DNA of 64,000 nt from Spirochaetota bacterium (GCA_004297825.1 SCSX01000078.1:21986-85985); one strand, 5' to 3'; counted from the stretch's first letter, positions 43,880 through 52,787 are shown. Made by a program: numbers and translations. The notes: generated from the sequence alone by a model not told the origin.

Positions 43880-44989
43880 ATGACAACTCACGGGACACAT
43901 ACGAGACAGGTTTTCGCGGGGAGCCTCGCCATAGGCGGAGGCGCGCCCATTTCCATCCAGTCAATGACGAGCGTCCCCCTTGAAGACGTTCGCGCGACCG
44001 TCGACCAGATCCGCAGGCTCGAGGCCGAGGGCGCCGCGCTCGTGCGGCTGGCGGTCCGCAACGAGGAGGCCGTCCGGTTCCTGAAAGAGGTGCGGCAAGA
44101 AGTGACCCTGCCGCTTTCGGCGGACATACATTTCAATCACAGGATCGCGATCGCCGCGATCGAGGCCGGTATTGACAAGATTCGCATCAATCCAGGGAAC
44201 ATTGGCGGGGTCGACAAGGTGAAGGAAGTGGTTCGCGCGGCGCAGGAGCGGGGCGTTCCCATCCGGATAGGCGTGAACGGCGGCTCGCTTGATACGACGC
44301 GCTACCCCGAGGCGACCCCCGCAAACATGGTCGCATCGGCGATGGAGCACGTGCGCATTCTCGAGGACTGCGGCTTTCGGGATATCGTGGTCTCGATAAA
44401 GTCGTCGGACGTGGTGCAGACGGTGGAGGCGAACAGGCTCTTTTCGCGCGCAGCCGGTTATCCCCTTCACGTTGGCCTCACCGAGGCCGGGTATGGGCTG
44501 GCGTGCACCGTTCACAGCAGCGTGGCTATCGGCTCCCTGCTCCTCGAGGGGATCGGAGACACCGTGCGCGTATCGATGACGGGGGACCCGGTCGAGGAGG
44601 TGCGCGTTGCCAAGCGCATACTCGAAGCGGCGGGACGGCGCATTCCCCTCCTGCGCATCGTCGCCTGCCCCACCTGCGGCCGCACCGATCCCGGGCTCGA
44701 CCTTCTCGCGCTCGCGACGTCCGTGGAGACCGAGCTCACGCGGCGGTTTTCCGACGCGCTCCGCGCGCGCGGGCGTGCGATCGTGATCGCGGTGATGGGG
44801 TGCGAGGTGAACGGACCCGGCGAGGCGGCGCACGCCGACGCGGGGGTCGCGGGGGGCCGCGGGGGGAAGATGCTCCTGTTCGCCCGCGGTAAAAAGCAGA
44901 GGATGATACAGGCCGCGCGCGCCGTGGAAGAGCTCGCGTCGGCCGTGGAAGATTTGCTGAACGCCGGTAACGGCGCGACTGAACACTGA
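43880..44989 (+). CDS. ispG: 4-hydroxy-3-methylbut-2-en-1-yl diphosphate synthase
   Basis: Iron-sulfur enzyme of the MEP pathway that reduces MEcPP to HMBPP. The N-terminus TRQVFAGSLAIGGGAPISIQSMTS is canonical, with the TIM-barrel motif DIHFNHRIAIAAIEAGIDKIRINPGNIG. The Fe-S ligands are in ACPTCGRTDPGLDL and VMGCEVNGPGEA. From 43880 it is 369 aa, the usual size; earlier starts at 43850 or 43808 would add 10-24 residues. Second MEP gene of the window besides dxr. The GH1 gene follows after 9 nt. Confidence 0.96.
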   Translation: MTTHGTHTRQVFAGSLAIGGGAPISIQSMTSVPLEDVRATVDQIRRLEAEGAALVRLAVRNEEAVRFLKEVRQEVTLPLSADIHFNHRIAIAAIEAGIDKIRINPGNIGGVDKVKEVVRAAQERGVPIRIGVNGGSLDTTRYPEATPANMVASAMEHVRILEDCGFRDIVVSIKSSDVVQTVEANRLFSRAAGYPLHVGLTEAGYGLACTVHSSVAIGSLLLEGIGDTVRVSMTGDPVEEVRVAKRILEAAGRRIPLLRIVACPTCGRTDPGLDLLALATSVETELTRRFSDALRARGRAIVIAVMGCEVNGPGEAAHADAGVAGGRGGKMLLFARGKKQRMIQAARAVEELASAVEDLLNAGNGATEH

Positions 44990-44998
44990 GGAGGGCGC

Positions 44999-46264
44999 AT
45001 GGACCGGGAGCTCATTTTTCCAAAGGGATTCTTGTGGGGGAGCGCGACTTCCGCGTTCCAGGTCGAGGGCGGATGTACCAGCCACGATTTTTACGACTGG
45101 GCGGTGCAGGGCCGGATCAAGGACGGGACCAATCCCGTGGACGCGGTCCATTTCTGGAAGTACTACAAGGGCGATATCGCGCTCATGAAAAAGATGAACC
45201 ACTCCGCGGCGCGTATCGGCCTCGAGTGGGGGCGCATAGAGCCGGAGCGGGGCAATTTCGACAAGAAGGCCATCGCGCATTACCGCGCCATTCTGGGAGA
45301 AATGAAGAAGGCCGGCATCAAACCCATGGTCTCCATTCATCATTTCTCGAACCCCATGTGGTTCGTGCGCGACGGGGGATGGGCCGGCCGCGAGGCCGTG
45401 CGCCGCTTTGCGCTATTCACGGAGCGCGTGGTCCAGGACCTGGGCGACCTTGTCCACGTGTGGATCACGATAAACGAGCCTGCGGTCTATGCGACGCTCG
45501 CGTATCTCTTTGGCGAGTTTCCCCCCGGAAAAAAAAGCCTTCCCCTCATGTTCCGCGTCCAGAACGCGATGGCCGCTGCCCACGTCGAGGCCTATGGACT
45601 GATACACGGGATTCACGGACGCAAGGGCTGGCCCGCGCCGCTCGTGGGCGTCGCGAAGCACCTGCGCACGTTCGATCCCTTCAATGAGAGAAATCCCCTG
45701 GACAGGTTCGGCGCGGGCCTCGCGGACAGGTATTTCAACAATTATTTTCTGGAACGCGTCATGCGCGACAAGAGCACACTTGACGTGTTCGGCATCAACT
45801 ACTACTCGGGGGACCTTGTAAAATTTCCGCTCAAGATGCTGGGCCGGGCCGCGCTCCCGAAAAACAAGCTGGGATGGGATATCTACCCCGAGGGCTTCTA
45901 CCGCGTGCTCATGAGGTACTGGAAGCTGTACGGTCTCCCCATCTATGTGACAGAGAACGGAACCTGCGACGACAATGACGAGCTTCGTCCACGGTACATC
46001 CTGGACCACGCGGAGGCCATGCACAGGGCTATGGGCGATGGCGCGGATATCGCGGGCTATTATCACTGGTCGACCATGGATAATTTCGAGCTGGTGGACG
46101 GGCTCATGTCCCGTTTCGGCCTGATCCACGTTGATCACGCGCATCCCACGCGAAAGCGCAGCATAAAAACGAGCGGCCGGCTCTATGGCGAACTGGCGAA
46201 AGCAAACGGCATAACGCCGAAGATCGTGAAGAAATATGTGCCCGAGTGGACTCCCGGTTTTTAG
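44999..46264 (+). CDS. Glycoside hydrolase family 1 (beta-glucosidase type)
   Basis: 421-aa retaining beta-glycosidase. FLWGSATSAFQVEGG is the GH1 N-terminal signature; the acid/base Glu is in WITINEPAVY (about residue 158) and the nucleophile Glu in YVTENGTCDDNDE (about 319). YHWSTMDNFELVDG is the substrate-binding block. No signal peptide, so it acts on an imported or intracellular glucoside/galactoside. Its 3' end overlaps the start of an FGE-like gene by 29 nt. Confidence 0.94.
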   Translation: MDRELIFPKGFLWGSATSAFQVEGGCTSHDFYDWAVQGRIKDGTNPVDAVHFWKYYKGDIALMKKMNHSAARIGLEWGRIEPERGNFDKKAIAHYRAILGEMKKAGIKPMVSIHHFSNPMWFVRDGGWAGREAVRRFALFTERVVQDLGDLVHVWITINEPAVYATLAYLFGEFPPGKKSLPLMFRVQNAMAAAHVEAYGLIHGIHGRKGWPAPLVGVAKHLRTFDPFNERNPLDRFGAGLADRYFNNYFLERVMRDKSTLDVFGINYYSGDLVKFPLKMLGRAALPKNKLGWDIYPEGFYRVLMRYWKLYGLPIYVTENGTCDDNDELRPRYILDHAEAMHRAMGDGADIAGYYHWSTMDNFELVDGLMSRFGLIHVDHAHPTRKRSIKTSGRLYGELAKANGITPKIVKKYVPEWTPGF

Positions 46265-47060
46265 CCGCGCGGGACGCGCGTTTGACGAGATTCCGGTGGG
46301 CGAATATACGATAGGTCTCGAACCCGCGGAGGCGGAGCGGGCCGCGGCGGCGCACGCGGAAAGGATAAAAAAGGAATTTTTCCTGAACGCAACCCCGGCG
46401 CATCCGGTGCGGATAGAGCGGTTGGGGATCGCGCGAAGCCACGTGAGCGGCGCGGATTTCGAGATATTTGCGCGGGAAACCGGTTACCGCACACTCGCCG
46501 AGGTCGAGGGCTGGGCCTGGACCTGGGAGAGGGGATGGGTCAAGCGCGCGGGACTCTGCTGGCGCGCTCCCTTTGGGACAGAGGCCGATAAGAATTTTCT
46601 GGACCGATACTCGGATTTCCCGGCCCTCCAGCTTTCATGGAACGACGCGGTACGCTACTGCGAATGGCGCGCATCCCGGGAGGGGATGCTCATCCGACTC
46701 CCGCGCGAGGCAGAGTATGAGGCCTGGCTGCGCCGGAGCGGCGTCCGATCGGTCGTGGATGCGGGAGGCGGGGAACCAGGGCCTGCCCGCACCGTGGAGG
46801 AATTTCTTGAGTTGCTGGAGCGCGCGTCGGAGAGCCGGGAAGGGTATCGGCCCCCCGGCCTCGTATGGGAATGGACCGCCGACTGGTTCGATGCCTACCC
46901 GGGCGGCGTGCCCGGCAGGGAATTCGGAGCGACGTACAAGGTGTTGCGCGGCGGCTCGCTCATGAGCGATGTTGCACAACGCGGGCGTGAGTATCGCTTC
47001 CGGCGCTGTCCCACGGCGCGGAGCCCGTTCTACGGGTTCCGGTTCGCGATCAGGCTTTGA
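46236..47060 (+). CDS. FGE-sulfatase-like (SUMF1) domain protein lacking the catalytic cysteine pair
   Basis: 274 aa of the formylglycine-generating enzyme fold: GEYTIG near the N-terminus, FPALQLSWNDAVRYCEWRASREGMLIRLPREAEYEAWLRR, GLVWEWTADWFDAYPGG, YKVLRGGSLMSD and a final YGFRFAIRL. In true FGE the segment after RGGSW holds the copper-binding Cys pair (CRSAxR); here it reads RGREYRFRRC and no pair is visible, so formylglycine formation is unlikely. Fold relatives bind sugars or act in ergothioneine synthesis. The overlap with the glycosidase suggests a joint role. Confidence 0.82.
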   Translation: MCPSGLPVFSRAGRAFDEIPVGEYTIGLEPAEAERAAAAHAERIKKEFFLNATPAHPVRIERLGIARSHVSGADFEIFARETGYRTLAEVEGWAWTWERGWVKRAGLCWRAPFGTEADKNFLDRYSDFPALQLSWNDAVRYCEWRASREGMLIRLPREAEYEAWLRRSGVRSVVDAGGGEPGPARTVEEFLELLERASESREGYRPPGLVWEWTADWFDAYPGGVPGREFGATYKVLRGGSLMSDVAQRGREYRFRRCPTARSPFYGFRFAIRL

Positions 47061-47217
47061 CGGCGGTAGTGGTTTTCCGCGAATCAGGGGCGATGGCCGC
47101 GTGCAAATTTTTTTGAGAAACAGGTCGCCCGCGCGATGAATTTAAAGTATTTAGTTATATAGGCGATGAAATGCGGGAGTGGTTCCATAACATCCCTGAT
47201 CGTGGGGAGGAGGGGTT

Positions 47218-48150
47218 ATGCCGGGGAGGATTATAATAACCGGGGGAAGCGGTTTCATCGGAAGCGCGCTCGCGCTTGAGTTGGCGGGTACAGGATATGA
47301 AATCGTAGTTCTTTCGCGCGACCCCTCCACCGTGTCGAATCCGTGGATCAAAGGCGTGCGCGCGGTGAAATGGGATGGATACAGTTCGGAAGGATGGCTC
47401 GATCTCGCGGAGGGTGCGGCAGCGATCGTAAACCTGGCGGGGGACAATATCGGGAGCGGCTACTGGACGCCCGACAAGAAGAGGCGGATACTGGAAAGCC
47501 GCCTGCGCGCGGGAGCCGCGGTGAGCGACGCGATCGTGAAGGCGAAGAAAAAACCGAAGATGCTCGTGCAGGGCTCGGCGGTGGGCTACTACGGGAACAC
47601 CGGTGATTCGGTCGCCGACGAGCGTACTCCGAACGGCGAAGGTTTCCTTGCGGAAGTCTGCCGCCAGTGGGAAGCGTCCACTGCGATCGCCGAAAAGAAA
47701 GATGTGCGAAGGGTAATCATCCGGACCGGTGCCGTCCTGGGTGGTGGGGGGATGTTGCCGATGCTCATCCTGCCCTTCAGATTCTTCGCCGGAGCGATCC
47801 CGGGCAGCGGGAGGCAATGGATATCATGGATCCATGTGCGGGACGAGGTGCGCGCGATCAGGTTTCTCATTGAAACCCGGAAAGCGGCGGGCGCCTTCAA
47901 CCTTGTGTCGCCGTGGCCCGTGCGTGCATTCGAATTCTACAAGTCGATCGGAAGGGCCGTTCATCGACCGGTGCTCCTCCATGCTCCCGCATTCGCGCTT
48001 CGTCTGCTGCTGGGACAAATGGCGGACGACCTGGCGCTCACCAGCCAGCGGGCGCAGCCGTCGGGGCTCGAGGCGCTTAAATTCAAATTCGAATTCACGG
48101 AGCTTAATGCTGCGCTTGATGAAATCCTGAAAAAGCGCGGTCTCCGGTGA
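47218..48150 (+). CDS. TIGR01777-family NAD-dependent epimerase-like protein
   Basis: 310-aa extended short-chain dehydrogenase fold of the YfcH/SulA-like group. IIITGGSGFIGSALALELAGTGYEIVVLSRD is the dinucleotide motif, and IVNLAGDNIGSGYWTPDKKRRILESRL plus GSAVGYYGNTGDSVADERTPNGEGFLAEVCRQWE are family hallmarks with the active-site Tyr in VGYYG. ATG at 47218 follows GGAGGAGG. Substrate unknown. Its neighbours are unrelated. Confidence 0.92.
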   Translation: MPGRIIITGGSGFIGSALALELAGTGYEIVVLSRDPSTVSNPWIKGVRAVKWDGYSSEGWLDLAEGAAAIVNLAGDNIGSGYWTPDKKRRILESRLRAGAAVSDAIVKAKKKPKMLVQGSAVGYYGNTGDSVADERTPNGEGFLAEVCRQWEASTAIAEKKDVRRVIIRTGAVLGGGGMLPMLILPFRFFAGAIPGSGRQWISWIHVRDEVRAIRFLIETRKAAGAFNLVSPWPVRAFEFYKSIGRAVHRPVLLHAPAFALRLLLGQMADDLALTSQRAQPSGLEALKFKFEFTELNAALDEILKKRGLR

Positions 48151-48170
48151 CCCGCTGTATATCATCGAGA

Positions 48171-48692
48171 TCAGCAGAGACGCTCAAGGTAGCGGTGCAG
48201 GTGATTCGGGTGATGGGTTTTACGAAGGATTCGGGCGTCTGTGTTGATTTTTTCTGGCAGGCGCGGGTTTCCCCAGTAAAAATGCCAACATAGTATGCCC
48301 TTCATGGAAGGGGTGCCGACCGCATACTGAGTATAATTTAAATAATTAATTATAACTGATTCCCTATCCCCCAGAAGCTCGGCCATATATTTTATTACCG
48401 CTATTGCTACCAGATATGAAATCGTGTATTTGCAAAGCCGGCGTAAATCATTAAAAAATTCATACTCCTCTGGATAGTACTGGATGCAGAAACAATGCCA
48501 ATCACCTGCTTTGTCATCCGGCTGGTAACGCACCGTAGTAAACTCACCCTGCATTGTCATTATATCCTGCATGATGCGCTTGAGAAGCAGCACGACTATG
48601 TCGCGCTGCGACATTTTGAGTGTCCTGGCTGCGCGCCTGACCGAACTCCTGGTGTCCTTGTGCATGTTGATGGAAGTGGTAAGAATATCCAT
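48171..48692 (-). CDS. Hypothetical protein with RHH-like N-terminus; has a relative at the right edge of the window
   Basis: 173 aa, A+T-rich compared with its neighbours. The N-terminal TSINMHKDTRSSVRRAARTLKMSQRDIVVLLLKRIMQD looks like a ribbon-helix-helix DNA-binding unit. The C-terminal NYTQYAVGTPSMKGILCWHFYWGNPRLPE pattern recurs in the partial gene at 63.85-64 kb. It reminds me of the Leptospira-expanded DUF1564 family, but I cannot verify that. Function unknown; a repeated, DNA-binding-like family with transfer-type composition is the most that can be said. Confidence 0.68.
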   Translation of the reverse strand: MDILTTSINMHKDTRSSVRRAARTLKMSQRDIVVLLLKRIMQDIMTMQGEFTTVRYQPDDKAGDWHCFCIQYYPEEYEFFNDLRRLCKYTISYLVAIAVIKYMAELLGDRESVIINYLNYTQYAVGTPSMKGILCWHFYWGNPRLPEKINTDARILRKTHHPNHLHRYLERLC

Positions 48693-48845
48693 GCTCCCCC
48701 TTGTCGCCGATACAGTTGTTATTGTTTATACGGACAAGGGCTGGAAATTGTGAAAATATTTTCCTGTCATGGTTCGGCGGGTGAATATAATTAGTTATTT
48801 AAGAACGCTAATTGGTTTTGGGAGATTATGCAGTTAGGGGTCCGA

Positions 48846-49301
48846 TTATACCGGTTTTGCCCGGTGCTGGAGGATCGCGTATTCGAACCCATCCAGGAGG
48901 ACGCGAAACGACGCGACGTTGATGTTTTCCGAAAGTGCCGATACCTTCCACACGCCCGTGCCATCGGTGAAGATTATCGTCACCTCGACCTCGGTCGCCG
49001 TGCCGCGCTTGGCGTCCATGATATTGGCGCGGTAATCGATCAGTTTGACGCCGGCGAGTTCGGGAAAAAGCGGGGTGAGCGCCTTCTTCAACACGCGCGC
49101 GAGTGCGTCCACGGGACCATCGCCCGTCGATGCCTCGTGAATATAACGCCCGTCCGCTTCGATCTGGACGGTCGCCTCGGGATCGATCCCGTTGTCGATG
49201 AGCCGGTAGCCGTCGATTATCTTGAACGGGGCGGTATAGTTATCGAGCGACCGGGCTATGTTAAGGGCGCGGGTGGCGTCGATGATTTCGTAGTTCAGCA
49301 T
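48846..49301 (-). CDS. Stand-alone LeuA allosteric (dimer) domain protein
   Basis: 151 aa that match the C-terminal regulatory domain of 2-isopropylmalate/citramalate synthases: LIDNGIDPEATVQIEADGRYIHEASTGDGPVDALARVLKKAL, VKLIDYRANIMDAKRGTATEVEVTIIFTDG, WKVSALSENINVASFRVLLDGFEYAIL. No catalytic TIM barrel is encoded next to it. Such domains bind leucine or isoleucine. On its own it may act as a feedback sensor that assembles with a separate synthase. ATG at 49301 follows AAAGGAA. Confidence 0.85.
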   Translation of the reverse strand: MLNYEIIDATRALNIARSLDNYTAPFKIIDGYRLIDNGIDPEATVQIEADGRYIHEASTGDGPVDALARVLKKALTPLFPELAGVKLIDYRANIMDAKRGTATEVEVTIIFTDGTGVWKVSALSENINVASFRVLLDGFEYAILQHRAKPV

Positions 49302-49325
49302 TATTAGGTGTTCCTTTAAAGGTAG

Positions 49326-49718
49326 CTACTGAGTAGAGGTGTCCTCTTCACCAAAAGTATAATCAACTGAAAGTGTGGTAGCCGTACTTGTCTCATCTAT
49401 AGAATCTTCTTTCACTATTTTATTATTTCTATAAAATTTTATAGCTAATTCGCTGACGGGATCATCACGTATCGCATACACCTCAAGCAGATCGACATCT
49501 TCAAAGTCCTTTCCAAATACGGTGAAAGTCGGAGCTACAGCCTCTACAGGGGTGAGCGGCTGGTAGTCGCCTCCATTCCTGCTATAACCTCCGGTGAAAT
49601 TTGTTCCGTTGCCAATGACTTTAAGGGTCACCTCGTTTTGGGCCGTTTCTGCGCACCCCCAAAGCGATCCAACGATGACTATGCTGACAAGCACTATTGA
49701 TATTTTTTGAGTGTCCAT
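49326..49718 (-). CDS. Small lipoprotein, function unknown
   Basis: 130 aa with a lipoprotein signal MDTQKISIVLVSIVIVGSLWGC (lipobox SLWGC). The rest (NGTNFTGGYSRNGGDYQPL, FTVFGKDFEDVDLLEVYAIRDD) is polar and beta-prone, probably a small surface or periplasmic domain. Much richer in A+T than surrounding genes. No family recognised. It may share transcription with the LeuA-domain gene, which lies 24 nt beyond its stop. Confidence 0.78.
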   Translation of the reverse strand: MDTQKISIVLVSIVIVGSLWGCAETAQNEVTLKVIGNGTNFTGGYSRNGGDYQPLTPVEAVAPTFTVFGKDFEDVDLLEVYAIRDDPVSELAIKFYRNNKIVKEDSIDETSTATTLSVDYTFGEEDTSTQ

Positions 49719-49820
49719 ATTCTTCCAGTGTTTAAGATGGATAATGAAATTAGTCGAATTATTGAGTGCCTGTCAACCCAAAATATGTTCTAGGCAGGTC
49801 GGGGTCATGGGAATTGGCCG

Positions 49821-49869
49821 GTGGAACACCGTAGAGACGTCCCGCCGGGACGTCTCTACGGTGTTCCAC
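49821..49869. repeat. Perfect 49-bp palindrome, copy 2, with adjacent half copy
   Basis: Arms of 24 bp: GTGGAACACC then the shared core GTAGAGACGTCCCG, mirrored about a central C. Directly to the right (49870-49884) a further CGGGACGTCTCTACC half of the core follows. It sits upstream of the small lipoprotein gene and the btuB riboswitch. Confidence 0.9.
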
Positions 49870-50054
49870 CGGGACGTCTCTACCATGCCCCACCGTAAAC
49901 CGTACGCCTGTAACGTAGATTATCCAACCGCGCCGTGATGCACAAACCATAATTATACACCCCGCGCCCCGTTCATGCAGACATGAATATCGGCCCCAAA
50001 TCGAAAATTCGATTGACAACAGGCATCATGCCAATCAACGTCACCTCATTACTT

Positions 50055-50155
50055 GTTCTCTGAAAGAGCAACCGGAGGAAGTCGGGTGAAAATCCCGCGC
50101 TGTCCCGCAACCGTGAATCCGCGCCCCAGGCGCGGATGAGCCGGGAACTCCACAT
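50055..50155 (+). promoter_or_regulatory. Cobalamin riboswitch
   Basis: Conserved elements in order: GGAAGTCGGGTGAAAATCC (50077-50095), GCTGTCCCGCAACCGTGA (about 50098-50115), a GC hairpin (CCGCGCCCCAGGCGCGG) and the B12 box-like ATGAGCCGGGAACTCCAC (50136-50153). This is the AdoCbl/B12 class core. It stands in front of the TonB-dependent receptor gene, and a terminator follows, so cobalamin binding should lower btuB expression. Confidence 0.92.
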
Positions 50156-50236
50156 TACTGGGTATCCTCGAGGTCTGGGAGCCGGTGAGCGCGTTTGGCC
50201 GATTTTCCTCAACATCCGAACGCATCCCTCATCATC

Positions 50237-50265
50237 ACACGCCGAGAGGCGTGTTTTTTGTTTTT
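50237..50265 (+). terminator. Rho-independent terminator in btuB leader
   Basis: Stem ACACGCC (50237-50243) / GGCGTGT (50248-50254) with a GAGA tetraloop, followed by TTTTTTGTTTTT. It lies between the riboswitch aptamer and the btuB start, so it is the likely expression platform: B12 binding would favour termination. Confidence 0.85.
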
Positions 50266-50336
50266 ACGGCACGCCCCTCGACCCCCGTTCCCTCAGCTAT
50301 CCGTCAGAGACGCACATTAATTTTGAGGGAGGACGT

Positions 50337-52382
50337 ATGCGTTTTTTCAGAGTGGTTTTCATTATCGGTATTATCAGTGCCCTGCTTGCCGGTGTGGTGT
50401 ACGCGCAGGAGGCGGGGAAGAAGCCCGAAGAAAAAAAGGGCCTGGAAGAGACAACAGCGATCGGGGCCGATACGCAGAAAGGCCCGGACCGTGAACAGGA
50501 AGCCCCAAAGAAGCCTGTGGCTTCCTCGAAGGGGATCGTGGTCACCGCTTCAAAAAGCGAGACCCTCATCCGGGAGACCGGCGCATCGGTCACCGTGATC
50601 ACAGGGGAGGAAATCGAGAAGAGCGGGAAGGCGATGCTCGTGGACGCATTACGCAGCGTGCCCGGGGTAGTCGTGGAGCAGAACTCCTCTTTCGGTGAGA
50701 CGGCGCAGGTGTTCATGCGGGGCGGAAAGTCCGGGAGCGTGCTCGTGCTCATCGACGGGATCGAAGTGAACGACGCGATGAACCCTGACCGGTCCTTCGA
50801 CTTTGCACACCTGACCGCTGACAACATCGAGCGGGTCGAGGTGGTCCGCGGCGCGATGAGCGCGCTCTACGGATCGAACGCGACCGGGGGCGTAATTAAT
50901 ATTATTACCAGAAAGGGTCAGGGAGATGTCAAAGTTCGCGGTGCAGTCGAGGCGGGCTCTTTCTATAGTCTTCGGAGATCGGCGGGTGCGGCAGGCGGAA
51001 ACGACCGGACATATTTTTCGATATCTGGTTCTCAAAACTATTCCGAAGGGATTTCAAAGGCTTCGCGTGCAGAAGGAGCGGCCGAGGGAGACCGCGATGG
51101 ATACAACAATCTATCCGCTTCGGCACGAGGCGGGGTGCGCATCTTTGACGAATCATGGTTCGATTTGACCGTGCGTTTCACGCAGGCACGCTACGAGCTC
51201 GACAAGGACGCCTTTATTGACGACCCAAATTATGATGCCTTATCACGCACACTCAGTACCGGGCTCTCATTCTCCCAACCGGTTACCGACTGGTGGAAAC
51301 ACATGCTTCAGGTTTCGTATGTGAATACCTACAGGACGACCGATAACGACAACGACACCTTGGATTTCCCCGGCCCGTTCATCTACGACGATTCCTGGTT
51401 CAAGTCCGAAACGGCGAAGGCCGAGTGGCGCCATACGATCAACATCGCGAACGTGAGCATCCTCACCGTCGGCGCCGACTACCGTGAAGAGCACGGGTCC
51501 TCGTACTCGGACTATGACATGGGATTCGGGAGGACCGTTTCGCGGCTGGAAGAAAAGACTGCGGGCGACGTGGGCGTATACGTGAACGAGAAATTGAGGC
51601 TGCTGGACCATGTGTTTATCAGCGCCTCGGCGCGCTATGACGAGCACGATACCTTTGGAAGCGTGTGGACCTGGGGCGTCTCGTCCTCGATCATCGCGCC
51701 GGTTACCGACACGCGCTTCAAAGCGAACTACGGCACCGGCTTCAAGGCGCCGTCGCTCTACCAACTCTACGCGCCGTCGAGCGGGAATAAGGACCTTGAT
51801 CCAGAAAAGGTGATCAGTTGGGACGCCGGCGTCGAACAGCCATTCCTCGACGAGCGGCTTACGATTTCCGCGACCTACTTCAGCAACCACTACCGCGACA
51901 TGTTCGGTTTCAACCCCGCGCCGCCCTACAATACGATCAATGTCGGGCGCGTGAATACGCACGGCGTCGAGGGGCAGATAGAATTCCGTCCTGTAAAAAG
52001 CTTTTCGCTCGTATGGTTTGCGACCTGGATGAAAACCAAGGATCTTTCCACAGGAAAGGAGCTTCTCCATAGGCCGGAATACCAGGAGGGGATGACGGCG
52101 ATATGGGAACCCACGGGTAAGATCATGCTTTCGCTCACGGTCGCATATGTCGGCGAAAGAAAGGATTACTGGTATGACTACACCTCGGGAGCGTTCGGTG
52201 CGCCGGTGTATCTTGAGGCGCGTTCATATGTGCGCGGTGACTTCAGCATGTGGTACGCGGTGCTGGAAAACCTGAAGCTCACTTTCAGGGTGGAGAATTT
52301 CACCGACGAGCGTTACCACCAAACCGCGGGCTACGATACGCCCGGCATCGCCTTTTACGCGGGAGTAAAGGGCGAGCTGTAA
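50337..52382 (+). CDS. btuB: TonB-dependent vitamin B12 receptor (BtuB-like)
   Basis: 681-aa outer-membrane receptor. A signal peptide (MRFFRVVFIIGIISALLAGVVYA) precedes a lysine/glutamate-rich linker of about 40 residues, then the plug domain (IVVTASKSETLIRETGASVTVIT, VLIDGIEVNDAM, VEVVRGAMSALYGSNATGGVINIIT) and a 22-strand barrel ending in AFYAGVKGEL. The start at 50337 has GAGGGAGGA; the frame is open from 50136 only through the leader. The cobalamin riboswitch upstream points to B12 or a corrinoid as substrate. Confidence 0.94.
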   Translation: MRFFRVVFIIGIISALLAGVVYAQEAGKKPEEKKGLEETTAIGADTQKGPDREQEAPKKPVASSKGIVVTASKSETLIRETGASVTVITGEEIEKSGKAMLVDALRSVPGVVVEQNSSFGETAQVFMRGGKSGSVLVLIDGIEVNDAMNPDRSFDFAHLTADNIERVEVVRGAMSALYGSNATGGVINIITRKGQGDVKVRGAVEAGSFYSLRRSAGAAGGNDRTYFSISGSQNYSEGISKASRAEGAAEGDRDGYNNLSASARGGVRIFDESWFDLTVRFTQARYELDKDAFIDDPNYDALSRTLSTGLSFSQPVTDWWKHMLQVSYVNTYRTTDNDNDTLDFPGPFIYDDSWFKSETAKAEWRHTINIANVSILTVGADYREEHGSSYSDYDMGFGRTVSRLEEKTAGDVGVYVNEKLRLLDHVFISASARYDEHDTFGSVWTWGVSSSIIAPVTDTRFKANYGTGFKAPSLYQLYAPSSGNKDLDPEKVISWDAGVEQPFLDERLTISATYFSNHYRDMFGFNPAPPYNTINVGRVNTHGVEGQIEFRPVKSFSLVWFATWMKTKDLSTGKELLHRPEYQEGMTAIWEPTGKIMLSLTVAYVGERKDYWYDYTSGAFGAPVYLEARSYVRGDFSMWYAVLENLKLTFRVENFTDERYHQTAGYDTPGIAFYAGVKGEL

Positions 52383-52426
52383 GGGCAAAGACAGCCGCGC
52401 GAAGGCGGAGATTGAATCGCTTCATG

Positions 52427-52464
52427 ACACGAGGGGGCGGACATAAGTCCGTCCCCTCGTGTCG
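52427..52464 (+). terminator. Strong hairpin after btuB
   Basis: GACACGAGGGGGCGGAC (52427-52443) pairs with GTCCGTCCCCTCGTGTC (52448-52464) around ATAA, with one wobble pair. It lies 45 nt after the btuB stop. No T-run, so a terminator role is probable but not certain. Confidence 0.6.
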
Positions 52465-52500
52465 TCAGTGCATACCCTGAAAATCGCCGCACGCCGTAAT

Positions 52501-52555
52501 GCCCGGGGATCTTGTAGAGACGTCCCGCCGGGACGTCTCTACAAGATCCCCGGGC
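52501..52555. repeat. Perfect 55-bp palindrome, copy 3 of the dispersed family
   Basis: Arms of 27 bp: GCCCGGGGATCTT then the core GTAGAGACGTCCCG, mirrored around C. The outer arms differ from the other two copies but are still perfectly complementary. It lies between btuB and the CoA-transferase gene, both on the + strand. Confidence 0.92.
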
Positions 52556-52787
52556 GCCATTGCCGTTTCGTTTCGGCGCTGAAGCAGATGTCGCACAACG
52601 TTTCTCGTGGTGTACCGCATGGAAAAATGGACATACAAGGCTACAAGCATATTGTAGGAGCAGGCCTGGAGAGCGAAGAAAATATGACACTCGCGTCTAT
52701 TTTTTTTGGATTTGCGTAATCTGATGGATAGACTTGCTCTGGGGGCGCAGGGCGCGTCCCTCGATTACCGCATAGGGAGGCCGCACC

